Notes: generated by a model not told the origin, from the sequence alone. 64,000 nt of DNA from Pseudoscleropodium purum (GCA_963969395.1 OZ017795.1:38111063-38175062), one strand, 5' to 3'; positions 12,751 to 23,889 are shown, numbered from the stretch's first letter. Translations and numbers: made by a program.

Positions 12751-13300
12751 ATTTTACACTGCTCGGCAACGATTATTTTTCAACAACAACAAATAATCGT
12801 CAACAGCTTCTGTGAGATTTCTTTGAGGATTTATTAGCAGGGAACTCAAAATCTGGAGCTCGCTCAGTTGTGGGATGCGGAGAGTAGTGTACGCTGAGTT
12901 GCGCATTTGGTGAAGGATTTCCTATTAAAATAATCTAATCTCAGATTTGAGTAATCTAATCTCAATCTGGATGTTATGCGTTGGGAAATACCCAGGTTCC
13001 ACCTTGAATTAGCAGATGGGCCCCAGGTGGTATGATTGAGATTGAGATTTTGTGCGGTTTAATTTGAAGTTTGGAAATTGGAACCCTCAAGTAATGTTCG
13101 GAGAGAACCGCTGGTTAGTTCATTGTCAGCCGGTGCCTTTGGGAAAATAACTGGTCGGAGTGTGAAAATTGATGATCCAAAACTGGACAAAACATTGGTA
13201 GGATTAGCAACCAATTGGTGCCCGAAAATAAAAGGTGGATATTTAGTCGCCACTTTCATGAAACTCACAGATTTTTAGCTGTTCGTCATTTTGAATCCAC
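12751..13300 (+). other. Continuation of the 11.6-kb island; possible exon
   Basis: The stretch keeps near-genic composition. TTATTAGCAG/GG near 12839 is a possible 3' splice site. A plus-strand frame at 13078-13278 (66 codons, no internal ATG before the last residues, containing AGAFGKITGRSVKIDD) could be an internal exon. No upstream exon can be joined with confidence and I do not recognise the peptide. Confidence 0.2.
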
Positions 13301-14305
13301 AACTAATACCTGAGTTGCTAGAGGTGGGTATGTTTTTGGACAAGGCATATATTGCTCTAGTGTTGATTGTGGATAGCCAAGGCTTGCTCCATCATTGTAT
13401 TTGTTCAATGTAATGAAATTTGAAGTTTGGTTTCGAAATCAACATGTCTTTGAATTGAAAGAAGAAGATGATAGTGTTTGCAAAGTGCCTTCTAGGGTGG
13501 TCTTGAATGGAGACTTTTATTTGATTTAAATGCAAACTTGTAAAGGAAGGAAGGATATTTTCAATTTCCTCTATTTTGATTTATCTTTGAAATCATTGAG
13601 ATTTATAAAATAGCATGCCTTACAAGAAAATTAATGTCCAAATCAACAATTTTTGTCTGTATTGATATGCCCAAAGTTTTTTTTTGTTGATTTCAATGTT
13701 GTAGTTACTTTGGACACATCAATTTGGATGTGTTTTCTGGTAGCGATATATGAAATACTTCTTTTGATTCAAATTGTTAGGATTGCTTTACATCTAGAGG
13801 TTGGGCCAATTTACTATACTAGAGGCCAAGAATCTCCACTTGTGTTTGGATACAACGATGAAATTGGTTCCAACCCCTTTAGACCTAGAGTCTAGGCCAA
13901 TTTGGTGCAATGAGTTTTTTATTTTAAAAAGGACATGGTCTGACCTAGCTTGAGCTTGCCGAATTGGGTGCACCAAAAATTAGAGGCCAATGTCACATTT
14001 CAATTAAAAAAAACATTTCTTTAAATATATTTTTTAAACAAATTAGCTCTGTTGGATTTTGGGCAATTGGCCTCTAGGTATAAAGTAGCCTTGAAAATTT
14101 CAGCCTTCTTCTCTTTCCCTTTTAGTTTTTAAAAATTGGCCAAGCTTTTTGGCCTCAAGACCTTTACACCTAGGAAAATGAGCCCCCATTATAATTTTAT
14201 TACAAAGGATAGTTGAGGCCGGCCTCTAGCCCAAAAGAGGTTGAAATTTGGTGCAATCAACCTCCAAGAAAATTGGCACAACCTCTAAGTGTAAAGTGGC
14301 CCTTA
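13301..14305. other. Repeat-like debris with recurring AGGCCAATT/GGCCTCTAG words
   Basis: Words such as AGAGGCCAA, TTGGCCTCTAGGTATAAAG and GGCCTCTAG recur in both orientations between 13.8 and 14.3 kb, suggesting a decayed element. No gene is supported. Confidence 0.4.
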
Positions 14306-14580
14306 GTACATTGAGGGAATTTTTTATGTAGAAAGGACAAATTTTGTGCAACGAAGTACTACCGGTAGTGGCTCATGATGTGTGCAAAATAAAATGCTTC
14401 TTATTGGACAATAAGACATTAGATACTTCATAAGGTACTTCTAGTCATTAGAGTCCTTGTACATTGAGGGAATTCTTTATATGGAAAGAACAAATTCGGT
14501 GCAACTAAGTGCTAGTGGCTCACGATGTTTGCATAATGGAATGCTTTTTATTGGACAATGAGACGTTGGGTACTTCCATG
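14306..14580 (+). repeat. Diverged tandem duplication, period ~153 bp
   Basis: Both units start GTACATTGAGGGAATT (14306 and 14459) and share GGACAAATT(C/T)GTGCAAC, GTGGCTCA(C/T)GATGT and TTATTGGACAATAAGAC-like blocks. Confidence 0.8.
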
Positions 14581-15239
14581 CAAATCTTTTGTACTTAGGC
14601 TACATTTTCTAGCCTTTAATAAATAGCTTTGCATATCAACTCTTAATGGGCACTTTGAAAGTTCAAATTTTCTCTAATGGTCCCTCATAACCCCAAGACA
14701 ACAAAGGATTCAAACATTTTAAGGACCCATAGTCATCAATTTAGAATGTTATGACTTTCTATTGTCATTGCCAAGTCTAATGAGGTGCATGGCCATTACA
14801 TATGCACACAAGCATTTATAGGTATAACCTTCTTGATGTCAACTTCATTGCATACACACTATTGAGTGTAGAAATAATTGAGTGAATTTGAGACAACATC
14901 AACTTAAATTAGTATTTCGGATTTGTAACCACCATCTAATTAGAGGGCCAATTTGATAGTAAAAAAATTTGGATAAGTCACAAGCAAGGCTACCTTAGTG
15001 ACCCTACTAAAGTATCTTCCAAGAATCTAAAAAAATACTTTTTCAAATGTATATTCTATTACAAGAAAGGTTATTATGCTACACAACAATGCTACAAGGC
15101 CTTGCTAGATGAAGTGTCTAGAGTCTCACAATACTTCTATAGACAAGCTTTACTCATAGGCATGTGCAACTGACAAAATAGTAAAAAATTTTGTCAACCA
15201 AGTCACTTTTTCTTTTTTCCTTTTTTTTGACACAAACAG

Positions 15240-15610
15240 AGGAATCTTTCGCTGCAAGAGTGAAAAAGAACTTATGTTGCGACCAACGTTTCTATTTTAC
15301 ACAATAGACTACTAAGGAAGCCGACCCATTCCCAACTACGGACCCATTTCCTACCTCTAAACTACACTCTTTCCGATCAATAGGACATTAATGAGGGCAT
15401 AATTTCCAATGTAGCTATAACACATTACGATTGGTTGTAGGATTTATTTATTTCATAAGTAACCTATGGTTGAAAATAGGAAAGCCTACACAACAGAAAT
15501 GTGTGAAACAGAATCTTCATGAAAATAATTCTCAAAAATTCCGTTTCTCATGAAAAATTTGAAAAAAAATATGGAACATTGCTGATTTCTATTTCTTCAC
15601 CCAAGAAAAT
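15240..15610 (+). repeat. Single copy of the terminal arm found at 48-49 kb
   Basis: Blocks GATTGGTTGTAGG, GGTTGAAAATAGGAAAGCCTA, GAATCTTCATGAAAATAATT and TTGAAAAAAAATATGGAACAT match the right arm of the element at 47985-49130 in the same order. Confidence 0.65.
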
Positions 15611-16179
15611 TTTCTCCATGACCATATGCATACTGCACACAAGATAACTCTGCCTATGACAGTCTATATGGGAGCCAGCCCATCACAGGCATAAAATTTC
15701 TAGTGATGCACATTTCAAGAACCTTATGCTCACTTGCTTAACTGGCAAAAAAATGGGTCGCCTCCCTTATGTCTGACAAATTTAGGCCACCAGATTTGGG
15801 CAATGTAATATAAGCTTAGTACAAGCAAGTCCCTCCAAATTTAAGCCAATGCAGTGACACCACTTGATAGTTCCTGTTCCCCAAACCCCCTGGACAACAT
15901 GCATCCAAACCATCCTGCAAGTTGGGCTGCCATCAAGTGGTATTGCAAGGGATTTCCAGACAGACAGCTGCTCGTTTAGGCAAAAGTTAACATGTACTGA
16001 AGCTTCATCAGTGTATGGTGTTTGAATTTGAATTTTTCCTTTCTCAAGCAGGGCATGGTTTGCACTTTGCAGTGTAAATTTTTTTTTATTCTGACATAAG
16101 GTAGGAGGTCTATAAATGGACCATCCAAGGGCTGGAACTGAATTTTGGGGAAGCTAAATATCTTCAAAAAAAATTCAGC

Positions 16180-16760
16180 AAATTTTTCTTGAAAGACAAA
16201 TGGAATTGACATCTAACCCAAATCGTTTTATATTTTTTGAACCTTTGTGAAATTAGTGACAAATTTTTTAAGTTGGAAAAAAGTGATCATTTGTGGTCAT
16301 CAAAAGCAACTACCTCCTAAAATGTGCATAGTTGGTGTAGTGAAGAGAGCAAAATGTACTTGTGAGTCATGATCACTTTTGATGCCCTCTTGGAGTTCGA
16401 GCCTCCTACCTTATTTCTCTTGTGGCGATCAAGTGCAAGTGCAAAATGCAGTGTTGTTGTTTTCTTCTAAAGTAGTTTGCTCTTAAAGCGACCTTTGAAG
16501 AATTGATTGCCTTTTGGAGGTAGCTAAAGTCCTTGAAACTATTTTCAGCCAATCTGTGTAGGAAGAAAAATGGAATTAGCATCTAGCCCAAGTTGTTCCA
16601 TTATTTTTTCAACCATAGTAGAATTGATTATGAATTTTTGAAGTTGAAACATAGTGGTTACAAAAGTGATCCCTTCCTAAAATGTATATTGTTGGCACAT
16701 TGAAGAAAGCAAAATTTACTGAAATTTTAGTGGTCACTTTTAGAGCACCCTACTTTAGAG
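16180..16760 (+). repeat. Direct repeat pair ~375 bp apart, third copy inverted at 18875-18975
   Basis: Segments near 16185-16400 and 16555-16750 share ATGGAATT(G/A)(A/G)CATCTA(A/G)CCCAA, AAAATGTRYATWGTTGGYR and GTCACTTTT-type blocks. The reverse complement of about 18875-18975 matches the first part. Confidence 0.65.
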
Positions 16761-16916
16761 AGTAGTGAATTCCTTTGATTCATTAAAGAATATTTGGAGG
16801 GATGTCTCATTAGAGGGTTTTTTTGGTGAGATGAGGTGAAATTTCACCAAAACGTCCTCCCCACTAATTAAGTATATGATGGAAGAGCTTACAATGGCAT
16901 AACATTGTTTTACCAC

Positions 16917-17065
16917 TGAGGCAAGGGGCCCTTTGGCATCTTTGAAAAGGGGGCCCCTACAATGAACAAAATTGTCTTATGTGGCTTCTCAACCAGCTCT
17001 AATCTTTGAATTACTTGTTAAGTACCTCATAGGTAACTACAGATGTATAATACCTTTGTAGCATG
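16917..17065 (+). repeat. Dispersed repeat, second copy at 33009-33160
   Basis: Shared blocks include TGAGGCAAGGG, AATGAACAAAATTGTCTWAT and CTCCAATCTTT or a near form, in the same order and orientation in both copies. Confidence 0.7.
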
Positions 17066-18329
17066 GGGAAGATCATTGCTTGGTTATATAATGTTATGGG
17101 CTCTCAAAATGTTTTTTGTGCACCTACAAAAACTACCATTGTTAATTGATTAATAAGAGATTTTCAACACAATTTAAATGTGTTTTGGTACAAGTAACAC
17201 ACTTATATAAAATAGGCTTTCCAAAAAATTTAGACAATTTTTTTATTTTTCAAAATTCAATAAAATTTATTAGTAGAAAAAAGAATTTAACTCCTAACTA
17301 TTGTGGATTTTATCAAGATTTTATGATTTCAAAGATTCATTGTAAAATACCCCCACTAGATAAATTTAATAACAAATTTTAAATAAAATCAATCAATTAA
17401 CAACTAAAGATTATATGTCCAATTCATTATCAATTATACTTTTATAGAATGCAATAAAACTAAAACTAAATAATATTTCAAATTTTTATTACAATCAAAG
17501 TTTTTGACATTCTTTTAATGATTATTTTGTAGCAAGCTTGAAATGTAAAATTCTAACTGTGATAAAATTTTCAAATCTAATTTTCTATTAGAGTAAAAGT
17601 TCTCTCTAATAATATATTTAAAGCGAGAAAGTTGAAGAAAACTTCAATTCAAAACTTCATAGAATATTTCTTCAAATGAATTTTCATAATTTGTATAGTG
17701 AAAATATCGAATAATTAGTATACTCCACATAAAAATTTGAATGGATGAAACAACAACTCCACGCAGATGAAATCATTTTTTCACCACCATCTTCTTTAGG
17801 GACATTTTAACCTCTAGGGAATGATATCATAATACAAATAATTTTTTTTCAAGATTCTTTAGTAAGGGAAATGAGAACTTGTTTTGTAGAAAAATTTGGT
17901 AAGAATTTCACAAATTTTGAAATTTTATATTATAAAATAATATTGACTAAAATATGACTCTAAACATTTACTAATTTCACAATTTACTCTTCAAATCATC
18001 ACCAATGTTTTCTCTATGCATAATTTTTAGCCAATTAGCTACATCCAAAAAAAGTTGGCTATTTTTTGTTAATGAAATATTCTTCTTTTTCAATCAAAAT
18101 AGTTAAGCTAATCCTTTCTTTTAAGACCAATAGCCAAATTTTACCCAGGTGTCACCTAATTCTGACACAGACATCACCAAGTATGATGTGTATTGAAGAC
18201 ACAGCTGGCTACTTCTCCGAAATAATAATAAAATCACTTTAAAAATTGTGGAATTTCTTAAAAAGTGTATACCGACGGCCTATAGGATAAGCTAGTGTTG
18301 AATTAGTGTTTTTGGATATAAATGTTTCC
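17066..18329. other. AT-rich sequence, nothing recognised
   Basis: The only frame (17146-17382, plus) is Lys/Asn/Phe-rich and reflects base composition. Confidence 0.5.
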
Positions 18330-18725
18330 ATGAGTGAGCCCATTTTCGAATGTTCAGCTTGTGCTTGTGCCAAGTGGCGAGTCATCATTTGATTTCCCTG
18401 AGATGCCCCACAACAGTCTCAATTTGGATGATTCTGCCACCAAGTTGACCTACTTTGGGGTCTCGGGTGCCTGGGGGGCAATGGGGGTCTTGGGGAGGCA
18501 ATGGGGGTCTTGGGGGGGGGCATTGGGGGGGTCTTGGGGGGCATTAGAGGGTCTTGGGGGGCGTTGACTTCCATTATAGGCGACCCACAAAGTTTGGAAT
18601 TCTTTACATTTTAATTAACAAATAGTTTTCCACCAGTAAGAAATTCCAGATACGATGCAGAGGACGGACCAGTGTTGATTGGCTTGTTTTTTTTGCTTTT
18701 GATCAGTATGTGTATGCGTCTGTAT
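18330..18725 (+). repeat. Duplicated segment, partner at 23890-24185
   Basis: Both copies share CATTTGATTTCCCTGAGATG, CCACAACAGTCT, CACAAAGTTT(A/G)GAATTCTTT and GATGCAGAGGACGGACCAGT in order. The copy here has a G-rich expansion where the partner has ordinary sequence. Confidence 0.9.
18456..18562 (+). repeat. G-rich low-complexity repeat (G-quadruplex potential)
   Basis: Repeats of GGGGTCTTGGGG and GGGGGCATT-type units give more than eight runs of four or more G on the plus strand within about 110 bp, in a window that is otherwise AT-rich. Confidence 0.9.
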
Positions 18726-18746
18726 AAGGTAAGAGGTTCATAAAGC

Positions 18747-18866
18747 GCTCAGACCCTAAAATTGCCCACTTCTTGAAATGTACACTATTTGTACATGCTG
18801 CTTTTTCATTGTGTCAGCAATGTACAAATAATTTACATTTCAAGAAGTGGGCGATTTCAGAGCCCA
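18747..18866. repeat. Long near-perfect hairpin (~50-bp stem, 14-nt loop)
   Basis: The left arm (18747-18800) contains GCCCACTTCTTGAAATGTA. The right arm (18815-18866) contains its complement TACATTTCAAGAAGTGGGC. Pairing continues on both sides through TTTGTACAT and CAGCA-type ends, with few mismatches. The loop is about 18801-18814. Confidence 0.85.
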
Positions 18867-19317
18867 CTGCATTACAACTTCAAAAATTCATAACTAAATC
18901 CAGAAAGCTCCAAAAATTATGAAACAACTTGGATTAAATGCCAATTTCACTTGTCTTTCAAGGATAACTTACTGAAATATATTTCAATAAGTTTCACCTC
19001 CCCCAAATCAATTCTAGTTCGTAAATGGGCAATTTACGAATTGCTTACCTTATCTCATATGTCGATAAGTGTGCCTTGTGTTGTTGCTATGGTCAAAATA
19101 AAAGCAAAAGTCATTTTTTCATTTTTTCATTCATATAAACTTCAAAATTCAATAACCTTTCACACTGTGGATCCAAACATCACAAAACCAAGTTTGTGCA
19201 TCCCTCCTCATCAAAGGCTTTCCAACAATATCAAGAACGTGACCGTAGGATGCACGGTCTAGGAGATCTCAATGTAATAAACAAAAAAAATCAAACAAAT
19301 AAACAATTTGACTTAAC

Positions 19318-20150
19318 TTTTAAAGGACCATTGTCTTTTCGAGGGACAAATGAAATTTGGACAAGTCCCTGCAGGCTGAAATTTTTTCCTTGATTTTTTG
19401 AAATTTTTTTTAAGGTAGAAAAATTTATTAGCTTTGTTGGAATATAATTTTTTAATTGGTGACCATGAACAAAATTAATACCCAAATAAGCTCAAAACAA
19501 GGGACAAGGGGCAACAAAAAGAATTTTAATTTTTTGTTTTTAAATTTTTTTCATCATAGATTATATTTTTGTGTACACGGAAAGCTTTGATTCATTCCAT
19601 TTGGATTTTTATGAGAAAGTAATGGACAATCTTGTTTTTTAGACATTTAGAGCATCTTCTTGAAAGAATAATTTATTGGATTCATTTTTTAATGCAATTT
19701 TTACAATTTTTCAAAAAAAGAAGATCTACATGGTTAATCTTTCTTGCTAGAACAATCTCACCATTGGAATTAGTGCATTTTAATTCCATTTTGGAGATAT
19801 GATTTTCCTTCTATCTCATACTTACTTCTACTTAACAATTTTTTAAAGAATACTATAAGGATTTAAAGCTTAGAACTTTGTAGTGCCAAAAATTAAAGTT
19901 AAAAATGTCCAAGTCAAAAAATCTAGTCCCGCAATGTGCTTAAAAAAGTATGTACTCAGATATTTTGCAATCTATGCGGACAAAAATTCTGAAATTTTTT
20001 CCACACACATTCATATTGGTTAGGTGTAATATCCTATGGTTGGATGTGAAGAAAAAAACCAATTAATTTTTTTTTACCTTTTGCTATAGAAATGGCAGAT
20101 TTGAGTGTTTTTTGGCTGAAAAAAGGCCTTAGACCTTTGAGGTTTAAGGT
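19318..20150 (-). repeat. Inverted copy of the 9361-10305 repeat
   Basis: This is the second copy, in opposite orientation, about 9 kb from the first, with scattered substitutions and small indels. The minus-strand frame at 19291-19485 carries the shared FVPRKDNGPLKVK peptide. Confidence 0.85.
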
Positions 20151-20189
20151 ATGAAAAAAAGATGTACTTTGATAATACTTTTATTTGGT

Positions 20190-20750
20190 AAATATGTTGT
20201 AAATCCTACCCATGTACATGTTGATATTGGCAAATTTTCACTAATTCTCACTAATTCATAGGTTATGAATATCTTTGATCAAAGGTGACATGGAGGTGTA
20301 ATGAAGTTTGCTTTTAATCACACTTATCCTAATCATATTACTTATTTTCAAATTTTTCAAATTTTTCAAATGAAACCTAATCAATGCATGTATTAGTAAT
20401 GGGCATTTGGAAACCAATTGGACATGAGTTATCCCTACAATATTCATGAATGCCAAAGATATACATACCTTTGTAGTGTAAAATTTTGACAATGGATGTC
20501 AAAATTCAAACATGTCTTCTATGTGTTATGACTAATGTTTATTTTGTCCACTCAATTTTATTCAAGTTCTAGTCTTAGTTTCCAAAGAATTTGTAGAATA
20601 TTCATTTCGAAAACTCTTCTTCACAGAAAATAAATTGCATTTCAAAGAATAGAAGAATGATGAACACCTAAAATTCTTTTGACTTCATTTCACTTGTCAT
20701 TTTCACCATCATCACCTCAGATTGAGCATTTCTAGTGCAACCAACTTAAA
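20190..20750 (-). repeat. Inverted copy of the 4846-5410 repeat
   Basis: The match to the reverse complement of 4846-5410 spans the segment from the TTTACAACA-like block to the ATCACCTCA block. It directly follows the 19318-20150 repeat. Confidence 0.8.
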
Positions 20751-21078
20751 ACCATAAACCATGAATGGAAAATGTCATGTGCATTCTTAGGCTAGATTCT
20801 CCACTAGAATTTCTAAGGTTCTTTGCTCGATTACGTAATTTTGCCCACATAATCGTGCATTACGCATTCTTCGTCCAAAATCCTTTTCTTCATCTTAGAT
20901 TGTTCTATTTTTTAATTTTTATGTCTTAATCATCTCTTTAACTAGAAGAATTCTTTATCATCCAAAATTTTCAAGTTGAACAACATTTGACGTCTCCATG
21001 CATCCGAAACCTTAGCACACCACCAATCGACAAAACATCCTTGACACAGCAAATCCAACTGGAACCGTAAATGACAGT

Positions 21079-21089
21079 ATATATATAAG
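21079..21089 (+). promoter_or_regulatory. TATA box (TATATATATAA) of a possible transcript
   Basis: A TATATATATAAG box opens a one-kilobase island of higher GC (about 21.1-22.1 kb). It points to plus-strand transcription from about 21110. No good plus-strand coding frame follows; the longest early ATG frame, at about 21377, has only 19 codons (beginning MKTIWTTYTS). Confidence 0.4.
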
Positions 21090-21112
21090 ACCCACAATTG
21101 ACTCTGATTTGA

Positions 21113-21547
21113 TCACTGGAAGCTTGAGGTGCATTGCCGGGAATGCAAACCCGTGTGAAGTTGATAATTCACGGATTTCAGGCGAATCCTAGCTTGGAAT
21201 TTGGTGACAGTTGGTGCAATGTGATCACATCTTAATCTCCGGTACGTAGTTCTTCCAAGTCTTGTCTGAATTAAGCTAGAGACATACCCTCTTCGAATCG
21301 ATCGATTGTTTGATTCCATCGGTGGCCATTGCATTTTGGTCATCATCAGTGACGACATCGAATTAATTGCCATTTGAATGAAGACAATCTGGACTACGTA
21401 CACATCGGTCTGCTTCTTTGTGAAATTGATCCAGTGATCGATCGACGCCCTGAGGAGGAAATTCTTGATTAATCTGCTCAGAGGTGTGAGAAAAGAAGAG
21501 TGGTCGAGGATGTGGACTGGAGGAGATTGCAGGAAGTGGATCAACAT
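21113..21547 (-). CDS. Unidentified ORF, 144 codons from first ATG
   Basis: This minus-strand frame is open for 144 codons in a GC-normal island. It begins MLIHFLQSPPVHILD and includes LGRTTYRRLRCDHIAPTVTK. An AG (TTTGGCACAG) just upstream could be a 3' splice site, so it might be an internal exon. The composition is not strongly protein-like, I recognise no family, and the TATA box at 21079 points the other way. It is listed because of its length; it may be chance. Confidence 0.15.
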   Translation of the reverse strand: MLIHFLQSPPVHILDHSSFLTPLSRLIKNFLLRASIDHWINFTKKQTDVYVVQIVFIQMAINSMSSLMMTKMQWPPMESNNRSIRRGYVSSLIQTRLGRTTYRRLRCDHIAPTVTKFQARIRLKSVNYQLHTGLHSRQCTSSFQ

Positions 21548-22046
21548 TTCAATTACCTGTGCCAAATCCAGTATGTGTCATCGATCAGCAGTCTTTAATT
21601 AAAAACCGACTCAATCAGTTAGGTGGAATGCCTCAATTGATGTCCAAGTTGGTCACAAATATTAAACTGCGTTACAGATCCGTTGCAATTTGAAAATGGC
21701 GGTGTTGAATGCGCCTGCAGATGAAGTTAATTAGCGAAAGACGCTCATGAAATTCATTGCGCAGAATCGATATCGAAGTTGTCCTAGCTAGGCAGGGATA
21801 TGGTGGATGCTGTGTGTGTCACTGCTGGCACACGAGACCTGGCAAGAGAGGCTTCATATTACTGCGCCTCTGAAAAAAGTCTCTAGAAGCTGTGTCTGAA
21901 GCAGTCCAGCTGCTGGTCATGCTCTTACTGTGGTTTTTGAAAGCATTGCATCATGCATAACCCGATTCTTTGACTCTGAATATTTGCTGTACACCGTCAG
22001 TGATAATTTTCACCATGGAGACATAATTTAAGTGACTTACTGAATA

Positions 22047-22265
22047 TTGTCACTGGAAATCGATCATAAAGATTTCGTGAACACCCTTACTCACATCCGA
22101 AGGATTTTAGAAAACTCAATAATTGTGTCCGAAAAGCAGGGGAGAAACCACGTGTTTATAACTAGATCGAGTAGAAACAAACAATTCAAGAAGTATGGGA
22201 TCAAATATCTATACAACAATTGCAAATGCTCATTTCGAATATACCCAATAGAATGCAAGTTATAA
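22047..22265 (+). other. Short open frame, 72 codons, no ATG
   Basis: The frame is Lys/Asn/Arg-rich (contains LTHIRRILENSIIVSEKQGR) and lacks an internal Met start. It could be an exon of the 21.1-kb transcript or chance. No family is recognised. Confidence 0.12.
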
Positions 22266-22892
22266 TTTCAACAAAGGATGGCATCACTAGATGGTAGATA
22301 TTGTGTAGAAATGATCCAAATTGTTATATGATTTTGAATTTCACAATGTATATATTTGTTATGATGATCAAGTACTCTTCACTACAATTTCAAGGCAATT
22401 TGAGGTTTGGAAATCTATCCACTTTTTAGTACATGTTCTAGAGCATCTTGAAGTTCATGAACTTTTTTGAACAAAATTCGTAAGATTATTGAACCCAACT
22501 TGTACAATAAGAATTTGGATATTTTATTTTCACGCAACACTCTGTTTTTGTTGTGCCACAGTTTTTTTTTCTATTCCACATCTTTGAATGAAAATTGTAC
22601 TGTACATAGAAGCTACTAAAGCAGACTGAGTGTTTCTAATCCATGTTTTTGTTTCCCGGGATGTTTCCTTCCGTCTATAGTCTCAGTTCCAATCCATAGT
22701 CATGAAGTGGAATTCCTGAACCCATATTTTTGTATCATTAATTTCATCTCTGTATAGTACTGTACATAGAAACGTCGCTCAAAACTTTGGCTGTATAAAC
22801 CACAAATCCTAACTGACACAAGTAAGAAACCATACTAAGTAACAAAATCGCTGTCAAAACTGGATGCAATGCTTGCAAATTTGAATCCCAAG

Positions 22893-23390
22893 CTACCGAT
22901 CTTGCCAGAAGACGGATCGATCCATATGCGAAACTCGTTGCAGATGGCGAAGCACCTGCTCCGGTTGCAGATTCTCCCCCACCACCACCACTTTCTTTTC
23001 CCACTGGTCAGCAACAACGTTCCGCACGTCTGGGAAATTCTTCAATGCCTCCACAACTCGGTGCTCGCAGTTATCGCAACAGAGCTGCGGCGCGTAAAGC
23101 ATCACTGTACATTCGACTGCTTCCCTTGGGTGCTGCTGTTCCACAATGTAAACGGGGTACCCGTACCCGCCGTGAGGAAATCCGTGAGGCCACCAGGGAT
23201 CTTCCCGCCGATGGAAGATTTGCTCGTAAGGGATCAAGTGGCCGCCATATCCGGGACCTACTGGGTGTTGGTCACGATAATCTCGCCGGTAGAAGACGTC
23301 GTTGTAGAAGGGAGCCTCGTGGAAAAAAACTGGAGATCGGGGATCCGGGAAGGAAACGTACTGAGACTCACTCTGATTGTAACGCGCCAT
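22893..23390 (-). CDS. HMA-domain heavy-metal-associated protein
   Basis: The ATG at 23390 opens a frame of 165 codons. Residues 1-88 are Tyr/Pro/His/Arg-rich and low in complexity. Residues about 92-163 form a heavy-metal-associated (HMA) domain with the metal motif LCCDNC (Cys105 and Cys108 in CxxC spacing), then VVEALKNFPDVRNVVADQW and a terminal RVSHMDRSVFW, typical of plant HPP/HIPP metallochaperone-like proteins that bind Cu, Zn or Cd. There is no CaaX prenylation box in this reading. The stop TAG is embedded in CG/GTAGCT, which also reads as a 5' splice site, and ATACAG about 115 nt downstream (near 22788) is a possible acceptor that would keep the frame open for about 30 more residues. 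The C-terminus is therefore uncertain. A minus-strand TATA box lies about 310 nt upstream. Confidence 0.85.
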   Translation of the reverse strand: MARYNQSESQYVSFPDPRSPVFFHEAPFYNDVFYRRDYRDQHPVGPGYGGHLIPYEQIFHRREDPWWPHGFPHGGYGYPVYIVEQQHPREAVECTVMLYAPQLCCDNCEHRVVEALKNFPDVRNVVADQWEKKVVVVGENLQPEQVLRHLQRVSHMDRSVFWQDR

Positions 23391-23470
23391 TGTGTTTGAA
23401 CTCTACAAAACTGGAGCAATTTAACTGTTGATTGAATGCGAGCTTGGTTTCAGTTGAATGCTAAGACGCA

Positions 23471-23612
23471 GTGAAATTCACAGATGGAAAGTATGACTGA
23501 GGTTCTGAACTCGATCGACGTGAAATTTGCAGAAAGGAAAGTATGACGCAGGTTCTGAACTCGACGTGAAATTTACAGAATGGAAAGTATGACTCAGACT
23601 CTAAACGTGAAT
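23471..23612 (-). repeat. Three tandem 46-49 bp repeats in the HMA 5' leader
   Basis: On the plus strand each unit begins GTGAAATT and contains GGAAAGTATGAC followed by AGGTTCTGAACTCGA or a diverged form. Units start at about 23471, 23520 and 23566. They lie between the predicted transcription start and the ATG, so they would be part of the mRNA leader. Confidence 0.75.
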
Positions 23613-23701
23613 GAGACTCGATCTGAAATGGGCGATGGAGTTGTGTCGGGAGTTGATGGAAATGAATGCTGTTGGTTTTCGATCGAGCAACACGCACTGG
23701 T

Positions 23702-23713
23702 TTATATATATAT
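23702..23713 (-). promoter_or_regulatory. TATA box of the HMA gene
   Basis: On the minus strand the sequence reads TATATATATAAA, about 310 nt upstream of the HMA start codon. It predicts a transcription start near 23670 and a leader of about 280 nt. Confidence 0.6.
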
Positions 23714-23889
23714 TCGTTAGCAAACAAGGATCTTCGACTTTCGCGCGCTGCAAGCAACGTCCATGAGAAGCCACTGACTTCAAGACACAGATTCCATGGC
23801 GGTACGTGATCGAGAAGGTCCGCGGTGGGGGGCAGATTGGCAAGCTAGTGTAACATAACTTCAGTTAATTAGTATCACTGAATATTCCT

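Noticed and set aside
22744..23004. Minus-strand ORF with a hydrophobic segment overlapping the HMA gene end
   Set aside because: It is another frame of the HMA coding region running into its 3' sequence; the Gly-rich start is a shadow of the HMA domain codons.
22869..23431. Plus-strand ORFs of 176 and 128 codons
   Set aside because: They are antisense to the HMA coding exon, whose CxxC domain is clearly the real product.
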